Both the position numbers and the translations under genes were made by a program. Under the pieces are notes generated by a model that was given only the letters and a program-made list of their open reading frames with translations, had not been told where the DNA came from and did not search any database. A stretch of DNA of 64,000 nucleotides from positions 16,598,001 to 16,662,000 of the forward strand of contig JAKCOZ010000007.1 of assembly GCA_022605955.1 (NCBI GenBank), in the 5' to 3' direction. This document shows, piece by piece, positions 1-10,775 of this stretch; position 1 is the stretch's first letter, and each line of letters opens with the position of its first letter. Origin of the DNA: Rallus limicola. Lineage: Eukaryota > Chordata > Aves > Gruiformes > Rallidae.

Positions 1-751
1 TCTCTAATATGCTTGCATTGTCCCAGTTACTGTGATATCTGAGGTCTCCAGTCTTTCTTCATCCAGGTAATACTTGTGTAGTGCAAGAAAGTGCTCAACA
101 GAATTTTTACCAAGGCAACAGCACAACCATGCTAGAGCAGTAAATTTAAGTCACTAGCTGATGTCCCAGTTCTTAGGCCAACTTTCCATTATACAATCTT
201 AGTAAACTTAAACCCTCCATCCTAGAAATAACCTTCTTCCACTTTTAAGTGAAGTTTTGCAACAAAAGAAGCTGGTAGTAACAAGCTGCTTTGCTGTTTC
301 GACATTATTTAACCAGGAAGATGTGACTGGGAGGATCATAAAAGTGACCTCGAAACTTCTTTGTGTATAATAAAAGTAAATTTTGTAATGTAGGCCTCTC
401 AATTAACATAGTATATTGCAAAAGAAACACTGACTTCAATAACCTAAGCTAGCCTAAATTGTTTATTTTGACAGTCACTCAAGAAAGTGATGTTTCAGCC
501 CTGACTGCTGACCTTCCTCAAGGTTTCTTCCAAACGAGTCAAAGCAAACTCTCCAAATACCTAGAAGAAACACAATGTCAGAACAGTCTATTTCAGAATA
601 GCTGTCAACATGTATGACTAAATTAAATTAACCTGAACCCAGGATTAAATGTCGTTGTTCTGAAATGCATATCAATCTTTGTATTTATTGAGGGAGCTGC
701 ACTAAGATAACCTTGATAATTTCTGTGGATTTGGGGAGGAGGACACAAATT
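1..751. other. AT-rich intergenic DNA
   Basis: I see no gene, RNA gene or recognisable repeat here. Open frames are short and have no coding character. Confidence 0.5.
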
Positions 752-1229
752 GGTATAAAAAGGACAGGGATCTCCTTGAGAGAGTCCAAAGGGCTATGAA
801 GATGATTAAGGGCCTGGAGCATGTCCCCTATGAGGAGACGCTGAATAAGCTGGGACTGCTCAGCCTTCAGAAGAGAAGACTAAGGGGGGACCTAATTAAT
901 GTTTATAATTATCTTAAGTATGGAATGCAGGGGGAATCAGCCAGCCCCTTTTCAGTGGTCTGTGGAGACAGGACAAGGGGCAATGGCTGCAAGTTGGAGC
1001 ACAGGAAGTTCCGCACCAACATGGGGAAGAACTTTTACACAGTGAGGGTGACAGAGCCCTGGGACAGGCTGCCCAGGGAGGTGGTGGAGTCTCCTTCTCT
1101 GGAGATATTCAAGACCCGTCTGGACGCCTATCTGTGCAATGTGAGCTAGGGATCCTGCTTTGGCAGGGGGGTTGGACCTGATGATCTCTCAAGGTCCCTT
1201 CCAACCCCTACAATTCTTTGATTCTATAT
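752..1229 (+). mobile_element. CR1 LINE, 5'-truncated 3' end
   Basis: The sequence covers the C-terminal part of the CR1 ORF2 reading frame, still open over 796-1149, and the CR1 3' UTR (GTTGGACCTGATGATCTCT and CCTTCCAACCCCTA). It ends in the typical octamer tail ATTCTTTGATTCTAT. Truncation at the 5' end is the rule for CR1 insertions. It closely resembles the copy at 42229-42628 and probably belongs to the same subfamily. Confidence 0.93.
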
Positions 1230-3394
1230 GGCTCATTAAAATCAGCACCAGTAGTCAATGTAGGCCCATGGAAACAGTTAAAAGCTAATATTGTGTTAAA
1301 TGAAACATCAGTAGTTTCAGTTTTAAGATTTAATATCTGAGGTATTGCCAATGGTTAACCGTAAATCATAGCTTAGGGAAAGAAGCTCTGTGTTCTGAAG
1401 TATCATGTAGTTATTTAACTGCAGTCATGTGGTGGAGGTTTTTACTGGTTATCTTGAATTTCTTTCTGCAGTCAGCGAGAGCGTCCCAAAGTGACGTGGT
1501 AGCCTGCAGGAAACAACTGGAGTGCATTTAGATTTTAAAAGCCATTCATGTTATTCAGATCACTTTCATTGCTAGTAAAATAATTACAGTAAAGCAGAAA
1601 TAAGCTGCACTGAAGACTAAACTACAGGGGTTACTATAGCTGCTACTTACAGAAGCAAAACCTAGAGATATTTTATGTAGTTATTATTCATACATACAAT
1701 CATCTCAAACATTCAGCCCTTAGTTAATTATATCTAAACTGTCTATTTCTCATCTCTTTTAATTCAAATTCCTGGCAGAGTATATGTGTGTGTTTCTATA
1801 CACACAACTTTTTTAACAATTTAACTGAAAATTGCAAATTGAAAAAAACAATACCTAGAACAGGCTGTTAGCTATGAGACAGACTTCACTGGTTATTATA
1901 TGCAAAGTCAAGGCTGGATTTCCTCCCTTGATGTTGACAGATAGGTTTCTTGCTATTTCAACTCTCAATAATTCCTCTTTTAGAGACCCAGCATCACTTA
2001 TCATGCCAGGAAAAGTACACAAGCCAAACTGCATATTTGTGGAGGTTCTATGCTGCTCTGAACCCCTGACTGTTCAACATCAGAATCTACAATTTGCCAT
2101 TAGATTACAGGTGACATTTAAACCCTCAGGATCCATGAGTATTTGAGGGTAAATTCAGTCAGATTAAAAAAAAAAAAACTATTGGAAAATTTTAAGTGGT
2201 TTCTTACCTTTGCTTCTCAATGGAGGCTGCTGTCTTGTAAACTACTCCACAGTCTATTCTTAACTTTACTGGAGTAACTGCAGCTCTAGGAAATGTGTGC
2301 AAGCCACCACAATCCTTGCAGTTAAAGGAGCTAAATTATTCAGGGAAGCATCTTTCCTATAATTCAAATCTTGGCAAAGCCTGCTACTTAGAGGAAGAAT
2401 CTGCTAGAATGGATCACTGCAATCTGATTCCAGTAGCTCCTCTTTTCTGTGGTTACTAGCAACTCTCCAGAAAAAATGGCTGCTTCTTAGTTTTGCAATT
2501 TCTTACACTCTTCTTTCTTACACTGCGTTTCCACAACTCTCCCTTGGGGAAAAAAACCTGAGAACCTTGTCCCACCATTGGAAGAGGGCTCTGGAGCATT
2601 CATTTCCCATTCTCCACAACGCTTCCTCAAGGTAGCCTTCTCCCATGAGGGACTGTTTGCCCTTGTACTGCTTTCCTTACAGCAATGGTTCCCTAGCCAT
2701 TGTCAGATGCAAAGATCATTATTGCTTGACAAAGAATTCAAACTGTTCAATTCACATCTAAAATCAGGTCTTGTTTGGGTATCTGGGGAAATTTGCCAGG
2801 GGCTCACCTGATTTACTCTAACACATTCAGATTCTAACTCAGTTGTCTAAGTTCAAGACACGCTAAATACACTCTGAGCCAATTACATCAGCTGCAACTG
2901 AAATCTGAAGTCCTCAGGCTGACACTCCTTGGGAATTTTTAAAGACTTTTCACCTATAAATGTGCTTCTTGTTGTCTGTAAGGTATTCTCTGTGATGTTA
3001 AGTTTCTTTTTATTGAATCACCATTTCCTCTATGAAGAGGTAGCAGTTTGTAAGAAGTATTAGTGTAACACTGAAAATGCTTTTTCTTAACTAGTGTTGA
3101 AAATCAGAGACAGGATACAAAGAAGTATCAGACACAGTTAACTGGGTAGTTTCAAAAGAGAAGGGTAAGGAAAAGATTTTCCTATAAGTAAAGAATATAA
3201 TGCACATCACAAAATTATGTCAGGGATCCTTTACTGCAGCCAGCTGTATTTATATCTTGGAAAGTATGGTTGCTGTTTTAACAATAACATCTACTGATTC
3301 GTGCAAGTAATTTGAAGTAGGTTTGAAGACTGATGAATATCACAGAATCACCAGCTGAGAGCTGGGACTGTTTAATATTAAGAAGAGATGTTTC
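1230..3394. other. Intergenic DNA without recognised genes
   Basis: The stretch is AT-rich with a short A run at 2166-2178. Short open frames (for example 1874-2146) look random. I recognise no repeat or RNA gene. Confidence 0.45.
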
Positions 3395-3940
3395 AAGAAT
3401 CACACAGAATCACAGAATGACTAGCTTGGAAAGACCTTTAAGATCATCAAGTCGAACCATTCCCATCCTATGCTAAACCATATCCCTAAGTACCTTTTTA
3501 AGTATCTGCCCTTTTTTTAAACACATCCAGGGATGGTGATTCAACCCCCTCCCTGGGCAGCCTGTCCCAGGCCCCAACAACTCTTTCAGTGAAAAATTTT
3601 TCCTAACATCTAATCTGACCCTGCCCTGGCACAGCTTTGTGCCATTTCCCCTTGTCCTATCTCCTGTCACCTGGCTGAAGAGACCATTGCCCACCTCTCT
3701 ACTACCTCCCTTCAGGTAGTTGTAGGCGGTGATAAGGTCTCCCCTCAGCCTCTTCTTCTCAAGGCTAAACATCCCCAGCTCCCTCAGCCGCTCCTCATAT
3801 GATTTGCCCTCCAGTCCCTTCCCCAGCCTGGTTGCCCTTCTCTGGACTCACTCAAGGACCTCAATGTCCTTCTTATGGTGAGGAGCCCAGAACTGGACAC
3901 AGCACTTGAGGCGCAGCCTCACCGATGCTGAGTACATCTT
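3395..3940 (-). mobile_element. CR1 LINE, antisense 3' fragment
   Basis: Reading the reverse strand gives CR1 ORF2 C-terminal sequence followed by the 3' UTR. The + strand begins with the inverted octamer tail (ATCACAGAATCACAGAATGA) and the typical CTTGGAAAGACCTTTAAGATCATC block. The reverse reading frame 3473-3772 is a remnant of the reverse transcriptase end. Confidence 0.92.
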
Positions 3941-3988
3941 TGTGTCTATCTCTGTGTCTATTTTAAAGTACTATTTCTTACTGGTTGG

Positions 3989-4711
3989 TGCATGGTTTAG
4001 CACTGGCCAGCAACTAAGCACCACACAGCTGCTCAGACACTCCCCTCCAAAGGGATGGAGGAGAAAGTGAGAGAGTGAAAGTGACAGAACTTGTGGGTTG
4101 AAACAAAAAAAGTTTAATAGGACATACCAAAAAAAGGAAGATAACAACAACAATAATATATATACAAAACAAGTGATACCACAATTTCTCTGCACCCAAA
4201 GTTGATGCTACGCAAGACCCCCCCCAAACTGCCCAGCCTCCCAGCCCACATGTGCAAGCAAAGCAAAACAAGGAATTCATTTACCACTTCCCACGGGTGG
4301 GCAGTCGTTCAGCCATCCCCAGGAGAGCAGGGCTCCATCACATGTAACCATTACTTAGGAAGGTAAATGCCATCATCCCAAAGTCAATGCCACATAAGTC
4401 CCCCTGCTGCTGCACCAGGCCCCCAGCTGACATCCCTCTCCCAGTTATAAAAAGAACATGATGTTGTCTGGGATGGAATATCCCTTTGACCAGTTTGGGT
4501 CACCCGTCCAGGTAATGTCCCCTCCCAGCTTCCTGGGTGCCCACCACCTTCTCAATGGCAGGGCAGTGTGAGAAGCTGAAGTTCCTGGCTGCTTGGCAAC
4601 AACTGAAAACATCAGTGTGTTATCAACATGATTCTCATCCCAACTCCCAAACACAGCACTGCACCAGCAGCCAGGGAGAAAACTAACTCTACCCCTGCCC
4701 AAACCAGGACA
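3989..4711 (+). mobile_element. Solo LTR of an endogenous retrovirus with a 5-bp target duplication
   Basis: This 723-base element starts TG and ends CA. It is flanked by identical 5-bp copies GTTGG (3984-3988 and 4712-4716). The ends resemble other elements in this window (TGGTTTA...CCAGCAACTAAGC at the start, AAAACTAACTC...CCAGGACA at the end). No retroviral internal region or partner LTR adjoins it, so it is a solo LTR, presumably left by LTR-LTR recombination. A 5-bp duplication fits ERVL/ERV1-type integrases. The LTR family name is not assigned. Confidence 0.88.
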
Positions 4712-4790
4712 GTTGGTTGCTCAGTTGCAGTTCACTTTTCTCTAAAAATCAGTTAGATCACATGCATTACTAAGCATCAGTTAGACCTCT

Positions 4791-4896
4791 TGTCCTGGTT
4801 TTGGCTGGGATAGATTTAATTTTCTTCCTAGCAGCTGGTGTAGTGCTGTGCTTTGGATTTAGTATGACAATACCATTGATAAAACACTGATGTTAT
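4791..4896 (-). mobile_element. LTR end fragment, antisense, same family as 3989-4711
   Basis: The sequence TGTCCTGGTTTTGGCTGGGA and what follows is the reverse complement of the last ~100 bases of the solo LTR at 3989-4711, with scattered substitutions. It forms an inverted pair with 4610-4711 across about 79 bases. Confidence 0.85.
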
Positions 4897-4898
4897 GT

Positions 4899-5062
4899 AG
4901 AATCATACAGCTATAGAATGGTTTGGGTTGGAAGTGACCTCAAAGATCATCTAGTTACAACCACCCTGCCATGAGCAGGGACACCCTCCACTAGACGAGG
5001 TTGGCAAAAGCTCTATCCAACCTGGCCTTGAACACTGCCAGGGAGGGGACAGCCATAACTTC
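4899..5062 (-). mobile_element. CR1 LINE, antisense 3' UTR fragment
   Basis: The stretch AATCATACAGCTATAGAATG, then GGTTTGGGTTGGAAGTGACC and later CACTGCCAGGGAGGGGACA, is the CR1 3' end read on the minus strand. It directly abuts the antisense LTR fragment. Confidence 0.88.
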
Positions 5063-7390
5063 AGAATTTAGGATTAAGAAATACAGAGGGGAAAAAAGGT
5101 ACTGAATAGGAGCAGAGTTTGGAGAAGAGAACTGTCAACATAGCAGAGGGCAAGCCTTAGTGATGCAGGCTTGGTGCTGCCATAAACTGCAAGCATCTTC
5201 TATGTTGATTATGATGACAGGAAGGTTGTGACAACTGAACAAGATTCATTGTCAAAATGACTGGCATTACAGTGGCTAGTGATAGCATCTGACTTTAAGT
5301 CTTACCAGAGAAGAGCTTCCTTAAGTCAAGATTGACACAAACCTCTCTATTTGTGGACTAGAAAAAAAGAATTGAAAAATCCCTTTTTTACATGGTCTAG
5401 AAGCAAACTATAGAGCTCTAAAGGAAGAGACTCTCCATCAAAGAGAAATCTGATGAAAAATAAACTGGACTGGGGAGACAAGAGAATTATGTTCCTCCTA
5501 CAGTTATTACCATGAAACATAAGACAGAATCCTTGACACCCAAAGTTTTTTACTACTTGATGTCTCATGATCAGAGCAACAAGATATTCTCAATGAACAT
5601 ACAGAAACTAAACACCTAATAATTTGCCTTCTGAAATGAATGCAAGTTGACGGCTTGGGGGGGAGGCGGGTGTTGCCACGTTAAAATTCATTCTCCTGGG
5701 TTTTTTGCTTTCCTAGGATGCATTGCTTACCCTTCTCAGCCAGTGTATGAACAGCTGATAGGTAGTGATATAGGAACCTTAACAAAGAGAAAAAAAAATT
5801 AATGCTTGCCCACCTTGAGACATGTGGGATTAAAGACAACTCAGCTTATGATGTAAGGCTACAATGGCATGGCTTCTGTGGGCAATAATAGCTTTGGTGT
5901 AACCTTTACAGCCAGAAGTGAGGGAAACTGTGCTGAAATAACCTTAAAAAGGCTCAAGTTCTGAAACAGACTCAATCAAATGAAGGCAAATACATGCAGG
6001 ACCATGTGCTGTCCTCTACATCAATAATGGCTGAACACAAAAGGAACGTACAGATATGTTTCTTAAAGTAAGACATCTACTTTAAAATGGTTAAGATGAA
6101 GTCTATTCAGTGGAATGCACAATGAACAATTATTTAAAAGAGAAATAAGCCTCTAATTTCACACTGTTTTGGTTTGTTAACATTTAAATAATTTCAATAG
6201 AACTTCTGTGCATCATTTTAGCTATGCTTTAGCTGCAAGCGTTTCAGTTGCAGTTAGCAGACATGGCTATTACACCTTTCAGACAGAAATGTAAGGTCCC
6301 TTAAAGTTGTCTCACTTCTTGCTATGAGTAAACAGGAAGTTTTCATGATTTTCACTTCCTGTGAGCCTATGCAGTAACTATATACCTTCCACTTTTTCTT
6401 TATCAAAATCTCGAAACAACTGTTAAGAATGATCTGAAAAAAAAAATCAGGAAAATTCTGTCTCTAAAGTAAAAAAGAATAAATGTATAGATATAAAAAA
6501 TTTCCCTTGATGCCAGTTTCAGATGACTTCTATATTGATCTCTGACATTGTCTGCATAGCAGCATTACTCCATGCTCTTGTGGTTCCTGTGACACACGCA
6601 CACATTTTATAGCGCTTCTGAGAATACCCCCCACCCCTATCTTTTCAATTACTTCATTAGCCATTTAAAGATTATTTCAAGGATCCTTTTGTTTTCCCAC
6701 TTTTTATGGGAAAAACAAATTAAAATCTGCTGGTTTATCAAGCTGCTTATTTTTATGTAGTGAGAAACAAGGTTATTCACAAGGAAAAACAGGGTGCGAT
6801 GATAACAGTGGCAAAGGCCATTAATAAACAAACAGGGATGTGGCAGAGATCTTGTACATATTTCCACAGATGTAAAATGCCTGAAGTATGAATGCAGCAG
6901 GGAAACTAAAGGACTGTAATTTTGCTTTTTTTGTTGCACTAGCTTAAAAATGTAGCCTCAAGATTGTACTCTGAAAACAAAAAGTGCTATCAAAACCTGA
7001 TTTTTTCGTTTTCATTCCCCCGAAATTATTTGTCAATCTGCATGATCTGGAATAAAACATGAAATAACTATAGTGACTGGAGAAATACAGTCTTTCAGAA
7101 TGCATCACTTTTTAGCTAATAACATTTAACTGAGGCTCTTAGTTAAATACTATACTATCCTGAAGTTTTAAAAAAGAAACCCATTTCCAAACCCTTTTTT
7201 CACTGCATCAAAAGCAACAACAAAACTTAGGGCTTTTTAAAATAAATTAATTGCTGTGTTTCTGAAAGCCAAACCAGAGGCTACAGAAATTGTGAGGAAA
7301 GAGGTTCTGCGCTGGGTTCCAGCTGTCAGCTGAAGTACTAGCCAAAGCTGCCTGTACTAGGCCCCTCAGAGCCCAAGTTGGCTGTCCTTC
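5063..7390. other. Intergenic DNA without recognised genes
   Basis: The stretch is AT-rich. No repeat, coding exon or RNA gene is recognised. A short G-rich block is present at 5658-5670. Confidence 0.45.
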
Positions 7391-7549
7391 TGTGGTGGTT
7401 TGACCCTGGTTTACAAGGACTCTGGCCTTGAATCAGCTGGTGGTTACTCTTTAGGGCCTGCTGAGATCTTCTAGCTGCTTCTTTTGCAGAAACCACCACT
7501 GTAGTCCCCCACCTTCTCCAGCAGAACCCAGCCAGGCAAAACTACAACA
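7391..7549 (+). mobile_element. Short LTR-like element, internally deleted
   Basis: It starts TGTGGTGGTTTGACCCTGG, like the elements at 10187 and 20442, and ends ...ACTACAACA. The last part (CAGAAACCACCACTGTAGTC) resembles the 3' end of the same LTR class as I recall it. Flanks CCTTC (7386-7390) and CCATC (7550-7554) match at 4 of 5 bases, suggesting a decayed target duplication. At only 159 bases it lacks most of an LTR. Confidence 0.55.
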
Positions 7550-10186
7550 CCATCACAGGCACACATTTCTGGGTACTCTGCTCAGAACCCCAGGTTCATT
7601 TTCCACTCAAAAATTTTAAATTTCTCATCTCTCTGCACCTAACTCCACACACTGGTCTCTTTTCCAACATTTCACTGGAGATATTTCTTCTCATATTGTC
7701 CCAAATCCTTTCTCATTTCAATCCCCAACTTCTCTGAACCCAGACCTGAGTGGGAACATCTAAGCACTTTCATTTCTTTGCTCCAGACCACACATCCCAG
7801 AGTCCAGCAGGTACATGCTGCTCTACCCCTCCTCATCCTGTTGTTCTCCACATACTCAGCCTCTGCTAGTTCCCACACCCTGGGCCTAAACAAAGAATAT
7901 AGAGGTTCTAATACAATTGCTATGTCATGTATTGCATACCTAAAAAACAGTCAGAGGGTAAAGGCTTGTATCATTCAAATGTTAAGCCATATTTACTTGC
8001 TTGAATGCAAAGATTAAAAAAGCAGTGGAAGACAACCCTGTATTCCAGCTCAACAAGTGAGAATCCTATTATGAAGCCCAAGAGATGGAAGCCTGGGAAT
8101 TAAAAGACTAATTTGCTTCATTCTTTCTGGGCAAATAAGAAACTCACATGAAACTTCTCATTCAGGACAACAATCTGTTCAGATTGACCTGAGGACTGGA
8201 ACACAGATCTCTACCTGCAGGAGGCAAACAGACCAAATGCATCTGAGCCCTCCCCGATGCTTCCAAAAGCCCCTGACACAAAATTAAATCAAATACAAAC
8301 AATAAATGAGAACCTTGCATGGCCAAAATCAAGTATTCCAAGCACTGCAACTGGAAGGAAAAATGGAATTTCATCAGTGGACTCAGCTATAAAGTCCAGG
8401 TTGTACGCTGGAGCACTTCATGTAAGACCCAGTCAGCAACAAGTGGGTCCGAACCCAAAAGGGAATTTCCCAATTTCTTTTGGAAAGGTTGCACCAGCAA
8501 ATTTCAACATTAAGGACAAAAACATAACAATGAGCAACTTCAGCAGCTCTCTGGCTGCAAGTGAGGACTGTTCCTGTATCTCAAGGACATACCCAAGCAT
8601 ACAAAATGCTTACATTAACAGACCTAACACATGATGTGACAATTTTGCAAGCAAACACTAAAACACTAAAAAAAAAAAAAGCAAACCCCAAACTGCCATC
8701 TAACTCATATTAAATTTAAAAAATAAATTACAAAATCTAGTGTGGGTTGTGGTAATCCACAATGAAAGTAAAATATCCATAATTTCACCACAGAGAACAT
8801 AAAAAGACAGTAAATACCACTGTTTGTTTGGTGCTGCACATCAAAAAACATTACATGGGCTTCTACGATTACTTCAGTTTATGAGTTAGGGACAAGTAAG
8901 TATTATGGACCTAAACCCAAAGTACTAGACTCAAAATCCTAGATTAGAAGGGGGAGGTAGTGCACTATCAGTTGACAAAACTCCCTCTATGCCATTAAAA
9001 TGATGATCATTTTATGATAATTTCAAAGGATTTATCGATAGGCAGGACTGTCCCTATAGTCCCTCATCTTAACATCTGTAAGGTATCTGTGATGGAATTT
9101 ATAAGACCTCAAAAGATCTTCTATAATTGAAGGAAAATTTAGGATGGCTGACAAAGGGCTGCTCACTTTTGTGTTAGAAATTCTCTTTCCAAAGGCAGAA
9201 CTTAACTGAGATTTATATACATTTGGCTCTTGTCCTGCAGTCTGCTCTGTGAATTTCCACATGAGGTGGAGTCCCATTCTCAACATTTATAATAAATAAA
9301 ATGTGCTATATATTGCCTTGTTAAATACATAAAATTCACATATAAGGTAAATTGTAGCATATAATTAATGTTCAGAAAAAGCACATACAGACAGGTTTAA
9401 TGCCAGACACTAGAAAATAACATTTCCTATTCAGCATCTCTATAAATAATTTAACAGCACAAAGGAAGGACTTAAAAATGGTAAGCTAAACTGAAGGGCT
9501 GGTAGAGATCGACTTCTAACAGTCAAATGATAGCACTGTGCAAATTCTAATTAACATGTGGTTGCATTCAAATGTTGTGCTAGGGTTCTGCTTTTGTGAC
9601 TTAAGTTTCTGTTAAAAATATCCTTTCTAGCTTTGGATGCCTTCATGGCTCTATCCTAAATTGTACTATTAGTGGCAAGGATCCTGCAAACCCTAAGGCT
9701 TTGCTGTAAACCCCAAGTGATTTTGCACAATGCTAAAGGAGAGAAATTTACAGAAAAACTAAGTGATACAGAAAAAAGAGGAAATTCTGTTCTTCTTAAG
9801 TATACCATATTTGCCAGAATATAATCCCAATACTGTCACCTTAGTGCAATATTTCATCATATTTTTAAAGAGCATGCTATATAAAATCACTAACAGATAA
9901 CATGTATTATTCAAGAGAACATTAACAAAAAAACAAAAGCAAAGGAACCCTCTGCAAGCATTAAGACTCAGTATTGAATAACTGCTGCTTCTTTTATATC
10001 TTCTGGCTATTAATTTTTTTTTAGTGAGACTGGGTCCATTGCACATCCTATTGAAGTATAAATGCTTAACAAAAGAAGGTATCTGTATGTCTGAAAAACA
10101 GAAATTTAGACAGGTAAGAGATGAAAGTGTAAAAAATACAATATCTATTTACTTACATGACTCTTAATAACATTTAAGCACTTCCA
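7550..10186. other. Intergenic DNA without recognised genes
   Basis: Open frames such as 8257-8634 (+) are within what chance gives in this amount of DNA. An A run lies at 8669-8680. I recognise no repeat. Confidence 0.4.
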
Positions 10187-10775
10187 TGCGTGGTTCTGAC
10201 CCTGGCTGAAGACCAGGTGCCCCCCCAAAGCCACTCTGTCACTGTCCATCCTCAGCTGGGCAGGGTACAGAAAATACAACAAAAGGTTGGTGGGTCGAGG
10301 TAAGGGCAGGGAGATCACTCTGCAATTACTGTCATGGGCAAAGCAGACCCAAATTGGGAAAAATAATTTATTACTTATCAAATCAGAGTAGGATAATGAG
10401 GAACAAAACCAAATCTGAAAACACCTCTCTCCATCCCTCTTCTTCCTGAGCTCAACTCATTTCCAATTTCTCTCCCTCCTTCCCCCAAGCTGCACAGGGG
10501 GACGGGGAATGGGGTCAGAGTTAGTTCATCACATGTTGTCTCTGTTACTCCTTCCCCCTCATGGGGAGGACTCCTCACACTCTTCCCCTGCTCCAGCATG
10601 GGGTCCCTCCCACAGGAGACAGTCCTTCGCCAACTTCTCCAATGTAAGTCCCTCCCACATGCTGCAGTTCTTCATGAACTGCTGTAACATGGGACCCCAA
10701 CAGGGTCCAGACCTTCAGGACTAGATTGTTCTACCATGGGCCCCTCAGACTAGAACACAAGTTCTCCCAGCAAAC
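10187..10775 (+). mobile_element. LTR-type repeat, 3' end uncertain
   Basis: It starts TGCGTGGTTCTGACCCTGGC, then GACCAGGTGCCC, like the element at 20442. It continues with stretches I recall from an abundant avian LTR, including AAATCAGAGTAGGATAATGA and degenerate internal repeats around CTGCTCCAGCATGGGGTCCC, AACTTCTCCAATG and AACTGCTGTAACATGGGACC (10590-10735). The 3' end is not clear, so the boundary at 10775 is approximate. Confidence 0.65.

Noticed and set aside
8257..8634. 125-codon + strand open frame upstream of RAB2A
   Set aside because: A few frames of this length are expected by chance in 64 kb of six-frame sequence. I see no domain, splice context or known family.
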